NCBI GenBank assembly: GCA_035529935.1
Contig: DATKVT010000187.1
Span: 1 to 44,932 of the forward strand
DNA length: 44,932 bases
Reading direction: 5' to 3'
From: Williamwhitmania sp.
GTDB taxonomy: Bacteria; Bacteroidota; Bacteroidia; Bacteroidales; Williamwhitmaniaceae
Position numbers and translations under genes: made by a program. Below the pieces are notes generated by a model. The model worked only from the letters and a program-made list of their open reading frames with translations. It was not told the origin of the DNA and made no database searches. Shown here in pieces: positions 1 through 8,804 of this stretch; position 1 is the stretch's first letter; each line of letters starts with the position of its first letter.

Positions 1-31
1 GAGGTCGCGGGTTCGAGTCCCGTCCGGACCG
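1..31 (+). tRNA. tRNA-Asp, 3' part only
   Basis: The window opens inside a tRNA. Positions 12-16 and 19-23 flank the T loop TTCGAGT in a T stem of gcggg/cccgt (nt 7-11/19-23 with one G-T pair). Bases 24-30 (ccggacc) are the 3' acceptor strand and G31 is the discriminator. G as discriminator and the variable-loop/T-arm sequence closely resemble bacterial tRNA-Asp; the implied 5' acceptor strand would be GGTCCGG. No CCA is encoded, which is common in Bacteroidota. The anticodon lies upstream of the window, so the isotype is inferred. Confidence 0.8.
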
Positions 32-32
32 C

Positions 33-60
33 AAAGCCCTCTTTTTGAGGGCTTTGTTGT
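33..60 (+). terminator. rho-independent terminator of the tRNA
   Basis: A perfect 9-bp stem, aaagccctc (33-41) and gagggcttt (47-55), with a TTTTT loop, is followed by a T-rich tract. It starts 2 nt after the tRNA discriminator base, so it should end the tRNA transcript. Confidence 0.85.
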
Positions 61-208
61 TTTAATACATTGGTTGACTGTTCTTTTTATGTTACCAGTA
101 TGGTAGGAAAATCAATGGCATAATGATTCATTCTTTGTCAATCGCTGAAGGATCAACAATGGCAAGCCTTTAGAACGAATGGCAAAAAGGTTGCCAAACA
201 CTGGTTAA

Positions 209-751
209 TTAGTGGGCTTTTACAGCAAAAATCGAAAAGTTAACCTTGCCGTACTTTCGTGTTTCCAGAAAATTTTGTTGGAGGTTAAAGCTGTATTTTT
301 CAGAGTGCTCAATGATCAACCATCCATCACCAGCTAAAAGATTATTTTCGAACACCAGCTGTGGAATAAGGTCAACCCCAGCAATGTCGTAAGGTGGATC
401 AGCAAAGATGAGGTTGTACTGCTTATTGCAAAATTTTAGAAACTGAAATGCATTGTGCTTCACTGGATTAATTTGGCTAAACCCCAATTCTTTGGCTGTT
501 TTGGAAATAAAGGCATAGTGAACTGGGTTGAGTTCCACAAGGTCAATATCGGGGCACCCTCTGGAGGCAAATTCAAAGCTGATGCTGCCGGAGCCGCTAA
601 AAAGGTCAAGAACGGTTATCTCTTCAAAATCAAAATTGTTGGCAAGAATATTAAATAATCCTTCCTTTGCCATATCGGTGGTAGGTCTGGCCGTAAAATT
701 TTTTGGAGGATTAATGGTTCTTCCTCTGTAGCTTCCGCTTATTATTCGCAT
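209..751 (-). CDS. rsmD: 16S rRNA (guanine(966)-N(2))-methyltransferase RsmD
   Basis: This 180-residue protein should methylate N2 of G966 in 16S rRNA of the small ribosomal subunit, using S-adenosylmethionine. The N-terminus MRIISGSYRGR is typical of RsmD. The SAM-binding motif DLFSGSGS is at residues 49-56, the acidic ribose-binding ELNP loop is near 73-76, and the catalytic DPPY motif of N-methyltransferases is at 118-121. Length is normal for the family. Its start overlaps the 3' end of the DUF3822 gene by 10 nt, so the two are translationally coupled and transcribed toward position 209. This pairing is common in Bacteroidota. No terminator is obvious in the 148 nt between its stop and the tRNA terminator region. 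Confidence 0.95.
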   Translation of the reverse strand: MRIISGSYRGRTINPPKNFTARPTTDMAKEGLFNILANNFDFEEITVLDLFSGSGSISFEFASRGCPDIDLVELNPVHYAFISKTAKELGFSQINPVKHNAFQFLKFCNKQYNLIFADPPYDIAGVDLIPQLVFENNLLAGDGWLIIEHSEKYSFNLQQNFLETRKYGKVNFSIFAVKAH

Positions 752-1587
752 GTGGCGCTGAAGAACAGGTTAGAAAATCGAGCTTTTACATGGTCTCGAA
801 TCTTATAGCTTAGCGTAAAGTTTCCTGAAAACGGATCGTTGAAGGTTTGTGGGTAAAACTTTTTAAGTGCTGGAATAATGGCCATACCCTCCTCAGTTGC
901 ACCGGCAACGGAAATGGTTGCTGACTCTAGTCCAACAGCACTAAGTGCATTAGCAAGAAAAAACAGAACGTCGCTTGGGGATTTGTAAGTGTAGGAATTG
1001 AGGAGCTGAAGGTTCTTCTTACTATAAATTGCAAGGTCGAAAAAGTTCTCATTAACGTGAATCCCTACAAAAGGCATTTCGATGAATTTTTCTTCACGAA
1101 GCCGTTTTAAAAATGGAAAGACTTGGGGTATTAGCAATGCTGTAGGGAATAATGACTTAAGCTTACTGGCCAATGTGGATGGAAATGTATAGATGAGCAT
1201 TGCCTTTGGCTCTTCTATTTTAATGAAATGCACTTCGTCAAGTTCGTCGAGGTGGTGGGTTACTGAAAGCAATTCTTTTGCCTTAGTCTCCACAAAAAGT
1301 TCTTCAGGAACGAGGGTGTAATTGGGTGATACATATAGAATGGTTACCTTGATAGGATGTTTTGGCAGGGATAGCTCATCTTGCAGTAACTTATTTACAA
1401 CTATTGCTAAGTCTTCGCTGTCAACGGCACTACTGATTTGGTAATGCTTAAAGGCCACAATTTTCTCTTGTTGCTTGTCGGCAATACAAAATGAAAGTCC
1501 ATCCAAGCTAACCCGGATGGACAAACAGTATGTGTTTATGGTATTGATGTCGTATGTTTCGTCGACTAAATCAATAGTTTGTATCAT
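742..1587 (-). CDS. DUF3822 family protein
   Basis: This is a protein of about 281 residues resembling the Bacteroidota DUF3822 family, regularly encoded next to rsmD. DUF3822 proteins are predicted to have an actin-like ATPase fold of the FtsA/PilM type, but their role is unknown. A strand-rich N-terminal half (residues about 15-110) is followed by a second half with glycine-rich segments near the C-terminus (ISVAGATEEG), consistent with a two-lobed nucleotide-binding fold. An ATG at 1620 is in frame but overlaps the upstream gene; the ATG at 1587 lies 13 nt after the upstream stop (1601) and gives the natural N-terminus MIQTIDLVDE. The product may partner with the pseudopilin-like protein encoded just upstream, since PilM-like proteins act with pilus machinery. 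That link is inference. Confidence 0.75.
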   Translation of the reverse strand: MIQTIDLVDETYDINTINTYCLSIRVSLDGLSFCIADKQQEKIVAFKHYQISSAVDSEDLAIVVNKLLQDELSLPKHPIKVTILYVSPNYTLVPEELFVETKAKELLSVTHHLDELDEVHFIKIEEPKAMLIYTFPSTLASKLKSLFPTALLIPQVFPFLKRLREEKFIEMPFVGIHVNENFFDLAIYSKKNLQLLNSYTYKSPSDVLFFLANALSAVGLESATISVAGATEEGMAIIPALKKFYPQTFNDPFSGNFTLSYKIRDHVKARFSNLFFSATCE

Positions 1588-1600
1588 TGTATTATTATTC

Positions 1601-2203
1601 CTATTCCCAATTACCTGCATTGTTGGTTGCGGCCTTTAGCGAACCCACCATCAAGCCAGGATACTGATCAAGATCTTTTTTGTCGTTAGTCAAGTTTACT
1701 ACCTGTTGGTGATCCATACCCCAGTAAAGAATGTCATAAGGCACCTTGCACTCAAAAACTTTTACCTTAACCTTGGATGCCGTTTCTAGAACGCCAGCAG
1801 CCAACTCAAATTGATTGCGTCCTCCAGTGTAGGGAACAAACCGTAGAGAATCAACGTCAATTTTTTTGAATAGAGAATCCCTTACGCTGATTTTAATTTT
1901 TTCGCGAACGATCTGCTTTCTTGCAACGGCAATGGAGTCTTCCTCAGAACCAATTTGCTTAACAACGACGAATGAGTCGCGCTTTGCAAAGTTGATTAAC
2001 GTGTCGAAACTACCAGTATAGCGATCGTACTTTGACTTAAACGCAACTTCTGCAGTTCTGATGTCTTTGAGACGTTGGATTGTTTTATTGTCCCTTCTTT
2101 CCTTTTCATTCTTAAACTTAATAGGCTGATTGATGCTCACAGTAATAAGATAACCAAGGAACACTATTAGTAAAAGCAGGAAGATTTGAACAGCTTTTTT
2201 CAT
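1601..2203 (-). CDS. membrane-anchored pseudopilin-like hypothetical protein
   Basis: This 200-residue protein has one N-terminal hydrophobic helix (about residues 4-24, after MKK) followed by a charged amphipathic helix (about 30-60) and a mostly polar domain. A long N-terminal helix followed by a segment rich in K, R and E, then a compact domain with KYDRYTGSFDTL, resembles type II secretion pseudopilins in outline. No prepilin peptidase cleavage site (G followed by F-T-x-x-E) is present, so it is not a classical prepilin. It is the first gene of a three-gene operon with DUF3822 and rsmD. The domain probably lies in the periplasm. The function is not known. Confidence 0.6.
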   Translation of the reverse strand: MKKAVQIFLLLLIVFLGYLITVSINQPIKFKNEKERRDNKTIQRLKDIRTAEVAFKSKYDRYTGSFDTLINFAKRDSFVVVKQIGSEEDSIAVARKQIVREKIKISVRDSLFKKIDVDSLRFVPYTGGRNQFELAAGVLETASKVKVKVFECKVPYDILYWGMDHQQVVNLTNDKKDLDQYPGLMVGSLKAATNNAGNWE

Positions 2204-2231
2204 TTCTCTAGAATTAAGTTATGTTTGCTTG

Positions 2232-2239
2232 CAAATTTA
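2232..2239 (-). promoter_or_regulatory. candidate Bacteroidota -7 element for the rsmD operon
   Basis: Read on the minus strand this is TAAATTTG, matching the Bacteroidota primary sigma -7 consensus TAnnTTTG. It lies 28 nt before the ATG at 2203. A convincing -33 TTTG is not seen at the usual distance, so the call rests on the -7 box and position alone. Confidence 0.4.
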
Positions 2240-2266
2240 AAAAAAAAATTATTCCCTCTTCCTTTA

Positions 2267-2274
2267 TATATTTG
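2267..2274 (+). promoter_or_regulatory. candidate -7 element for the helicase gene
   Basis: TATATTTG matches TAnnTTTG and ends 13 nt before the ATG at 2288, implying a very short leader. The divergent gap between the two start codons is only 84 nt, so both promoters must fit here. No clear -33 box accompanies it. Confidence 0.35.
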
Positions 2275-2287
2275 ATTTCTGAAGAAT

Positions 2288-3715
2288 ATGCTAAAAAATC
2301 ATCTTACTAGCCTGTTTATTGCAGAGTTGCTTTTCACACCAACCGCAAGTCAGCATGAAATGTTTGAAACGTTGGGCTTGTTTATTTCAGGGGAAGAGGG
2401 TTGCGATATAATGGTTGTGAATGGGTATGCAGGTACTGGTAAAACCTCTGCAATTAGTGCGGCGGTGAGGGTCCTCGAATTGTATGGTCAACGAGTTGTA
2501 CTGCTTGCGCCAACTGGTCGTGCTGCAAAAGTATTTTCCATCTATTCTGGCAAACCAGCCTTTACTGTTCACAAGCAGATTTATCGTCAAAAAGTGGCAG
2601 CTGATGTGCAGAGCGTTTTCACGCTGAGCTATAATACCTATAGCGATGCTCTCTTTGTTGTTGATGAGGCCTCCATGATCTCTGACCAAAATGTGGAGCA
2701 ATCACTTTTTGGTTCTGGTAACCTATTGCGTGATTTGGTTGAGTATGTTCAGCAGGGGAAAAATTGTAAGCTGCTGCTTGTGGGTGACGATGCCCAGCTG
2801 CCACCGGTGGGAATGGATAAAAGTCCGGCCTTAAGCAAAATTACGATGATCACCTTTGGCAAAGTTCTATACGCTAGGCTCACCGAGGTGGTTCGACAAG
2901 AAGCAAATTCCGGAATCTTATCCAATGCCACTGCCATTCGGCAGCTGGTAACGACTGACAGCTCTGCGATGCCAAGTTTCAATATGGATTTTGATGATGT
3001 TAGTTCTGTATCGGGTGGGGACCTTATTGAATTGCTGGAATCCAGCTATGGAAAGTATGGGCGGGACCAGGTGGTGGTTATTACACGATCGAACAAGCGA
3101 GCCAATGTATATAACAGTGGTATTCGCCAACGGATTCTTTATAGGGAGGAGCAACTTTCGATTGGTGATTCTTTGATGGTTGTGAAAAATAACTACTTCT
3201 GGACAATAGCACTAAAGGAATTGGATTTTATAGCCAATGGGGATATTGCTGTAGTAGAAAACATAGGGCGTTATGAAGAGCGCTATGGGCTAACGTTTGT
3301 AGATGTTCGGTTACGTTTTCCCGATTATAATGACCTTGAATTAGATGCCAAGATTATTATCGATACGCTTACCTCAGAGTCTGCCTCATTGTCGACTGAG
3401 CAAAGCAGGATACTCTACACTGGTGTTAATGAAGATTATGGAACCGCTACTTCTCGGCAAAAACATTGGCTACAGGTTAAGGAGGATCCTTTCTTCAATG
3501 CGCTGCAGGTAAAGTTTGCCTATGCCATTACCTGCCATAAGGCGCAAGGAGGCCAGTGGCCAGTGGTATTTATTGACCATGGGTACTTTACGAAGGAGAT
3601 GTTATCAATCGATTTTCTGCGATGGCTATATACGGCTTTTACAAGGGCAACAACCAAGCTTTATCTGGTAAACTTTAGTAAGGAATTTTTCGATCTGTCT
3701 GGAGATTTAAATTAA
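2288..3715 (+). CDS. superfamily 1 DNA helicase, RecD/Dda-like
   Basis: This 475-residue ATP-dependent 5'-3' type DNA helicase of superfamily 1B probably acts in DNA repair or recombination. The Walker A motif GYAGTGKTS is at residues 46-54, Walker B/motif II VVDEAS at about 125-130, motif III GDDAQLPP at 167-174, and the UvrD-like C-terminal motifs V and VI appear as THKAQG-like CHKAQGGQW and LYTAFTRA near the C-terminus. It is much shorter than RecD2 (about 700-800 residues) and lacks the N-terminal extension, so it fits the short 'AAA family ATPase/RecD-like' group common in Bacteroidota and similar to phage Dda. It is monocistronic, divergent from the rsmD operon, and followed by 162 nt before the protease gene. 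No RecB or RecC partner is nearby. Confidence 0.85.
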   Translation: MLKNHLTSLFIAELLFTPTASQHEMFETLGLFISGEEGCDIMVVNGYAGTGKTSAISAAVRVLELYGQRVVLLAPTGRAAKVFSIYSGKPAFTVHKQIYRQKVAADVQSVFTLSYNTYSDALFVVDEASMISDQNVEQSLFGSGNLLRDLVEYVQQGKNCKLLLVGDDAQLPPVGMDKSPALSKITMITFGKVLYARLTEVVRQEANSGILSNATAIRQLVTTDSSAMPSFNMDFDDVSSVSGGDLIELLESSYGKYGRDQVVVITRSNKRANVYNSGIRQRILYREEQLSIGDSLMVVKNNYFWTIALKELDFIANGDIAVVENIGRYEERYGLTFVDVRLRFPDYNDLELDAKIIIDTLTSESASLSTEQSRILYTGVNEDYGTATSRQKHWLQVKEDPFFNALQVKFAYAITCHKAQGGQWPVVFIDHGYFTKEMLSIDFLRWLYTAFTRATTKLYLVNFSKEFFDLSGDLN

Positions 3716-3877
3716 CAGTTAAATTTAAGATGAGGTAAATAACGTTTTTGATGACTCGATCAACTTAAGCAACTAATATCGGAATAGGTATAAAATGCTT
3801 ATTATTGTCAACAAATTGTTCTGATTTTGAGTTTATCCTCTTTCTACTAGATCAATCAACCTACAAATTGAACCGTT

Positions 3878-6538
3878 ATGAAAAGAATTATTTTAATTTT
3901 CTCCATAATTCTGTTTGGAGTAAATAATTGTTTGAAGGCTAATCCAGTTAGCATAGAATCTGCCCAAGATGTGGCATTAAAGTTTGTTCAGCATTTTTCT
4001 TCCCGAAGTGTAAATACTGTTTCCGATGTTATAGTATACAAGGGTAGCACTGCACCAGCCTTTTACGTGTTTACTTTTCAAGGAGGAGGATTCGTAATGG
4101 TAGCTGCCGATGATGCAGTTACCCCAATCTTAGGCTACTCTACCACCTCCACTTTTGGCAAGAATAATGTGCCGGTTAACGCACAGGATTGGTTAAATAG
4201 CTATAAAAGCCAGATTTCTGATATTGTAGCAAAGCGCGTTGATAACACTCAGACCTTGAATGAATGGAATAGGATAAGGAATGGACAATTTTCAGCAACT
4301 AGAGGTGCTGTTGCCCCTTTAGTTACTACCACGTGGGATCAAGGGTGTTACTATAACCAGCTATGCCCTTCAGATGCAAGTGCAACAACAATTTGTGAAC
4401 ATGCTTACACGGGTTGCGTTGCCACAGCAATGGCACAAATTATGAAATATTGGAACTATCCAAATCAAGGCAATGGATCACATACATATACTGATCCAAC
4501 GTATGGAAGTTTGTCCGCTGATTTTGGCTCAACTACTTATAATTGGGCAAATATGCCAAACTCCATTGCTGATACTAATAATGATGTAGCAACGCTTATG
4601 TATCATTGCGGTGTTTCTGTTGATATGACTTATGGAGCTGATGGTTCTGGTGCCTTTTCAGGGGTGGTTCCTGCAGCTTTAATAAACTATTTTTCTTATT
4701 CACCAACGGCGGAAATTAAGTACTTAAGTAGCTTTACAACCGACAATTGGATTTTGATGATTAAGAGTGAACTTGATGCACAACGCCCTGTGTATTATGC
4801 TGGGGATAACGGTACTGAAGGCCATGCCTTTGTTTGCGATGGTTATGATAGCTATAACGATTTCCATTTTAACTGGGGTTGGTCAGGATATGCAAATGGA
4901 TATTATGCAATAGGGGCTTTGAATCCAACATCATCATACAAGTTTAACTATAATAATGAAGTAATTGTAAGGATAAAGCCTCCGTCAAATGCTCCAATAG
5001 CTAGTTTTACGGCAAGTACAACAATTCCTGACGTGAATACACCTGTAACATTTACCGATAAGTCAACCAATAGTCCTACCTCGTGGAAGTGGTATTTTGA
5101 GGGAGGAACCCCTTCTACATCAAGCGATCAGAATCCACATGTTACCTATGACACTACTGGTTCATATCTTGTTTCGCTCACAGTTTCTAATACGGATGGC
5201 AGTGATACTAAGACCATGTCAGGGTATATTAGTGCAGGAGGAGCTTCTGCCGCTTGGATAAAACAAAATACTGGTTTCGTTACACCAGATAGATATATTA
5301 GCCAGATTACGATTGTCAATCCGATGGTTGTATGGGCAAAAGCTGAAGATGGATCCGGTTCAAATAATTATATCCGTGAGTTTACCCGAACAACTGATGG
5401 AGGGATTACTTGGACTCCAGGTGAAATATCGTTTACAAACTCTTCAAGTTATGGTGTTTCCAATATTTTCCCGATGAATGATACCGTATGCTATGCATGC
5501 ATGTTCCCCATTACGGATAGCTATGGAGGATACATTGTCAAAACGGAAGATGGTGGCAATACTTGGGTAATTCAATCCTCTGCAACCTTTGCCACCGATC
5601 AAGGTTGGGCCGACATTGTCCACTTCTTTAACGAAAATGATGGTGTGGCAATGGGCGATCCTAATAGCCATGGGTTTGTAATATATACTACCTCTAATGG
5701 TGGAAATAACTGGACGTTGGTGCCCTATTCCAACATTCCTGCTAATCTTAGCGGCGAAACTGGTGTGACAAACTTGTACGATGCCGTTGGAAATACGCTT
5801 TGGTTTACAACATCCAAAGGAAGAATTTACAAGACCACCGATAAGGGTGCCTCTTGGACCGTTGCAAATACTGGATTGTCGAGCACTTGTACTCCAACTT
5901 TTAAGGATGCAAATATTGGAATCGTTGCCCTAAATGCATCACCATATACCTTGAAAAAAACTACCGATGGTGGGGCAACATGGACAACACTTACTCCTAC
6001 TGGGACATTCCTTGTAACACCAAATCTATCCTATGTAAAGGGAACACAGTCTATGTGGGTTGATGTAAGTGCGACTCAAGGCTCTACAGGCTCTGCCTAT
6101 AGTATAGACGATTGTGCTTCTTTCAAAAATATCGATATGGGTGCTGCTCAGTATACCGCTGTTGCATTTCTTGATTCCCTAACCGGCTGGGCTGGCGGAT
6201 ATAACATAGATTCTACTAATGGAGGTATTTACAAGTGGAATCCTACCTATAATTTAACAACTGGGGTTAATCCTATTCCTTCGGTAAACCAGAATATTAA
6301 GATGTATCCAAACCCCTCAAGCGATTTGGTTACGGTGGAGTTTTCTGCCCCATTGGAGGCATCTGCTACCGTTACTGTTTATAACCTGCTTGGCGAAAAG
6401 GTTCGAATATTAAATGCTGCATCGGGCGATAATTCTGCGCGCGTGAGCGTTTCTGGCTTGAGTTCAGGTATGTATATTCTTACCGTGCAAAGCGGTGGAA
6501 GGTTAATCACCACAGAACGACTGTCGGTTGTTCATTAG
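3878..6538 (+). CDS. secreted C10 (streptopain-like) cysteine protease with PKD, beta-propeller repeats and T9SS sorting domain
   Basis: This 886-residue secreted protease has a signal peptide at about residues 1-21. An autoinhibitory propeptide-like region of the Spi/streptopain type occupies about 25-140 (GGGFVMVAADD at 69-79). The C10 catalytic domain spans about 145-365, with nucleophile Cys180 in GCVATAMAQIM, catalytic His316 in GHAFVCDGY, and the downstream NWGWSG motif at 332-337. A PKD domain (about 371-455) follows. Next is a YCF48/BNR-like propeller region with five Asp-box-like repeats (TTDGG/TEDGG-x-TW, near 505, 556, 604, 653 and 695). The end (about 808-886, MYPNPSSD to the last V) is a type A T9SS sorting domain. 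It should cross the outer membrane and be surface-bound or released, probably for peptide foraging. The gene is monocistronic and ends at a bidirectional terminator. Confidence 0.92.
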   Translation: MKRIILIFSIILFGVNNCLKANPVSIESAQDVALKFVQHFSSRSVNTVSDVIVYKGSTAPAFYVFTFQGGGFVMVAADDAVTPILGYSTTSTFGKNNVPVNAQDWLNSYKSQISDIVAKRVDNTQTLNEWNRIRNGQFSATRGAVAPLVTTTWDQGCYYNQLCPSDASATTICEHAYTGCVATAMAQIMKYWNYPNQGNGSHTYTDPTYGSLSADFGSTTYNWANMPNSIADTNNDVATLMYHCGVSVDMTYGADGSGAFSGVVPAALINYFSYSPTAEIKYLSSFTTDNWILMIKSELDAQRPVYYAGDNGTEGHAFVCDGYDSYNDFHFNWGWSGYANGYYAIGALNPTSSYKFNYNNEVIVRIKPPSNAPIASFTASTTIPDVNTPVTFTDKSTNSPTSWKWYFEGGTPSTSSDQNPHVTYDTTGSYLVSLTVSNTDGSDTKTMSGYISAGGASAAWIKQNTGFVTPDRYISQITIVNPMVVWAKAEDGSGSNNYIREFTRTTDGGITWTPGEISFTNSSSYGVSNIFPMNDTVCYACMFPITDSYGGYIVKTEDGGNTWVIQSSATFATDQGWADIVHFFNENDGVAMGDPNSHGFVIYTTSNGGNNWTLVPYSNIPANLSGETGVTNLYDAVGNTLWFTTSKGRIYKTTDKGASWTVANTGLSSTCTPTFKDANIGIVALNASPYTLKKTTDGGATWTTLTPTGTFLVTPNLSYVKGTQSMWVDVSATQGSTGSAYSIDDCASFKNIDMGAAQYTAVAFLDSLTGWAGGYNIDSTNGGIYKWNPTYNLTTGVNPIPSVNQNIKMYPNPSSDLVTVEFSAPLEASATVTVYNLLGEKVRILNAASGDNSARVSVSGLSSGMYILTVQSGGRLITTERLSVVH

Positions 6539-6555
6539 GGCATAACGCCAGTTTT

Positions 6556-6600
6556 TATCAAAAGAAAAAAGGGGCTTAAGTCCCTTTTTCTCTTTTGATA
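6556..6600. terminator. bidirectional terminator between convergent genes
   Basis: A long inverted repeat runs from tatcaaaag (6556) to cttttgata (6600), with an inner stem of aaaaaaggg/tccctttttt around the centre cttaag. A-rich and T-rich flanks make it usable in both directions, for the protease gene (plus) and yjbQ (minus). Confidence 0.8.
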
Positions 6601-6618
6601 AATATAGTAGTGAGAGTA

Positions 6619-7035
6619 TTATTCTCCAATTATTTTTACCAGAACTCGCTTCTTTCGTTTTCCGTCGAACTCCCCATAGAAGATTTGCTCCCAAGGTCCG
6701 AAATCAAGGCGACCATCGGTAATGGCCACCACGACTTCTCTTCCCATGATCGTTCTTTTTAGGTGGGCATCGGCGTTGTCTTCAAAACCGTTATGCTTGT
6801 ATTGGGCATATGGTTTTTCCGGGGCTAACTTTTCGAGCCAAGCTTCATAATCATGGTGGAGGCCACTTTCGTCGTCGTTGATAAACACGCTGGCGGTTAT
6901 GTGCATGGCGTTACACAGTAGAAAGCCCTCTTGTATTCCACTCTCCTCTAAACACTGTTGAATATCGGGAGTAATATTGATCAGCTCTCTGCGAGTTTTT
7001 GTTTCAAACCACAGCTCTTTTCTATAGCTTTTCAT
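6619..7035 (-). CDS. YjbQ family protein (UPF0047)
   Basis: This 138-residue protein of the YjbQ/UPF0047 family is a small beta-sandwich protein that forms trimers; some members have weak thiamine-phosphate synthase activity, but the true role is unclear. The conserved features are present: the [10 protein letters not shown] segment with a metal-binding His (about 43-52), [13 protein letters not shown] (about 60-72), DNADAHLKR with a second conserved His, and the closing region [15 protein letters not shown] (about 111-125). Length is usual. It begins 18 nt after the phosphohexomutase stop, so it is probably the last gene of the sugar-nucleotide operon by position, though no functional link is known. 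Confidence 0.9.
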   Translation of the reverse strand: MKSYRKELWFETKTRRELINITPDIQQCLEESGIQEGFLLCNAMHITASVFINDDESGLHHDYEAWLEKLAPEKPYAQYKHNGFEDNADAHLKRTIMGREVVVAITDGRLDFGPWEQIFYGEFDGKRKKRVLVKIIGE

Positions 7036-7053
7036 AGTGTAATTGGGGTTACG

Positions 7054-8793
7054 TTATAGCTTCAGCTCCTGTATAATGGAAGCGACTTTATCGTCCAACT
7101 TGTGCCAGTTGGCTTCAAATTCACTCTCATTGGAAATTGTGGATTTTACACCAAAATAGAGCTTTATTTTTGGCTCGGTTCCCGATGGTCTTATGGAAAC
7201 CTTGGTACCATCCTGCATAATTATTTGGAGAACGTCCGATTTTGGAAGCGAAATGGCATATCGAAGGTGGGAAATCATGTCGTAGGAGGATTGCTTCTCG
7301 TAGTCGTGGATAATCATCACCTGACTTCCCAAGATGGTTTCTGGTGGCGATTGCCGAAATTTTTCCATCATTCGTATAATCTCCTCCTTGCCCTCTTTCC
7401 CCTTTTTGGTTATGGAAACCAACTTTTCACGATAAAGACCAAATTCCGTGTAAATTTTTAACAACAGCTTGTAAAGGGTTAATCCTTCACTCTTTGCCCA
7501 TGCCGCAGCTTCGCAAATCATGGCACAGGATATTACAGCGTCCTTGTCCCGAACAAGGTCGCCAACTAGGTAACCGTAGCTCTCCTCGCCACCCACAATG
7601 AACTGTTTTTTGCCCTCGTTGCGACGAATTGCATCGGCAATGTATTTGAAACCAGTAAGAACCTCAAGGCATTCAACGCCAAACTTTTCGGCAATTGAAG
7701 AGAGCAAGTCGGAGGTAACAATGGTTTTAACGGTAAATTCTTCTCCTACGAGCTTGCCTTTTGCCTTCAGCTGAGAAAGTATGTAGTAAAAAAGAATTGA
7801 CCCAGTTTGGTTACCATTTAAAAGGATCATCTTTCCGTCATTATCTCTAACGGCAATGCCAACTCTATCTCCATCGGGGTCGGTGCCCAAAACAATGTCG
7901 GCGCCAACTTCCTCTGCTCGTTTGAGCGCCAAGCTGAGTGCAGCAGCTTCCTCTGGATTTGGTGAGGCTACTGTTGGAAAGTTCCCATCGAAAAAGTCCT
8001 GCTCGCTCACCCTAAACACATTGGTAAAACCGAAGGATTTTAGTGCATGAGGCACCAAGTCTTTCCCCGTACCGTGAATGGGAGTGTAAACAATTTTAAT
8101 ATCACCATGCTTCTTTATAACCTCAGGAGATATGGAGAGTTCCTTGATGGCATTGATATAAATGTTGTCGAACTTCTCGTCAAGTGAACTAATTTTTTTG
8201 GGATTTGCCTTCCAGTTTATTTGATCGATGGAGGTTATTTTGGCAACCTCGGCAATAATGTTGTCGTCGTGAGGTGCAATAATCTGCCCTCCATCTTCCC
8301 AGTAAACCTTATAGCCATTGTATTCCTTTGGATTATGTGAAGCAGTTACAACAACTCCACTTTGGCAGCCAAGTTTTCTGATTGCATAGCTGAGTTCAGG
8401 GGTAGGGCGTGGGCCTGCAAAGAGGTACACACTAAAACCATTTGCGGAGAAAATATTGGCAGTTGTTTCTGCAAAGAGGCGGCTGTTGTTTCTTGGGTCA
8501 TGCGCAATGGCAACCTTTATTTCCTTGAGGTGCGAAAATTGTTTCTTTATATAATTGGCTAAGCCTTGTGTGGCCATGCCAAGGGTGTAAATGTTCATTC
8601 GGTTGGTGCCAACGCCCATGATTCCTCGAAGCCCTCCGGTGCCAAACTCCAGCTGAGTATAGAACGCTTCAATCAGCTCTGCTTGATCATGCTCCAGCAA
8701 ATGCTGAACTTTATCACGCGTTTCTTGGTCGAACGATTTGTTTAGCCAGCCTTGGGCTTTTTCCGTTACCAATTGAAGTAGTTGGGTATCCAT
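7054..8793 (-). CDS. phosphohexomutase (phosphoglucomutase/phosphomannomutase, PgcA-like)
   Basis: This 579-residue alpha-D-phosphohexomutase interconverts hexose 1- and 6-phosphates. The active-site phosphoserine loop TASHNPKEYNG has Ser152, the metal-binding loop DPDGDR is near residue 305, the sugar-binding loop GGEESYG is near 403-409, and the phosphate-binding loop RPSGTEPK is near the C-terminus. Length and order match the long 'phospho-sugar mutase' group of Firmicutes and Bacteroidota. In this operon it would supply glucose 1-phosphate for RfbA (dTDP-glucose) and, through UDP-glucose, for Ugd. It starts 11 nt after the rfbD stop. Glucose or mannose specificity cannot be read from the sequence. 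Confidence 0.93.
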   Translation of the reverse strand: MDTQLLQLVTEKAQGWLNKSFDQETRDKVQHLLEHDQAELIEAFYTQLEFGTGGLRGIMGVGTNRMNIYTLGMATQGLANYIKKQFSHLKEIKVAIAHDPRNNSRLFAETTANIFSANGFSVYLFAGPRPTPELSYAIRKLGCQSGVVVTASHNPKEYNGYKVYWEDGGQIIAPHDDNIIAEVAKITSIDQINWKANPKKISSLDEKFDNIYINAIKELSISPEVIKKHGDIKIVYTPIHGTGKDLVPHALKSFGFTNVFRVSEQDFFDGNFPTVASPNPEEAAALSLALKRAEEVGADIVLGTDPDGDRVGIAVRDNDGKMILLNGNQTGSILFYYILSQLKAKGKLVGEEFTVKTIVTSDLLSSIAEKFGVECLEVLTGFKYIADAIRRNEGKKQFIVGGEESYGYLVGDLVRDKDAVISCAMICEAAAWAKSEGLTLYKLLLKIYTEFGLYREKLVSITKKGKEGKEEIIRMMEKFRQSPPETILGSQVMIIHDYEKQSSYDMISHLRYAISLPKSDVLQIIMQDGTKVSIRPSGTEPKIKLYFGVKSTISNESEFEANWHKLDDKVASIIQELKL

Positions 8794-8804
8794 AGCTTGC
8801 AGTT

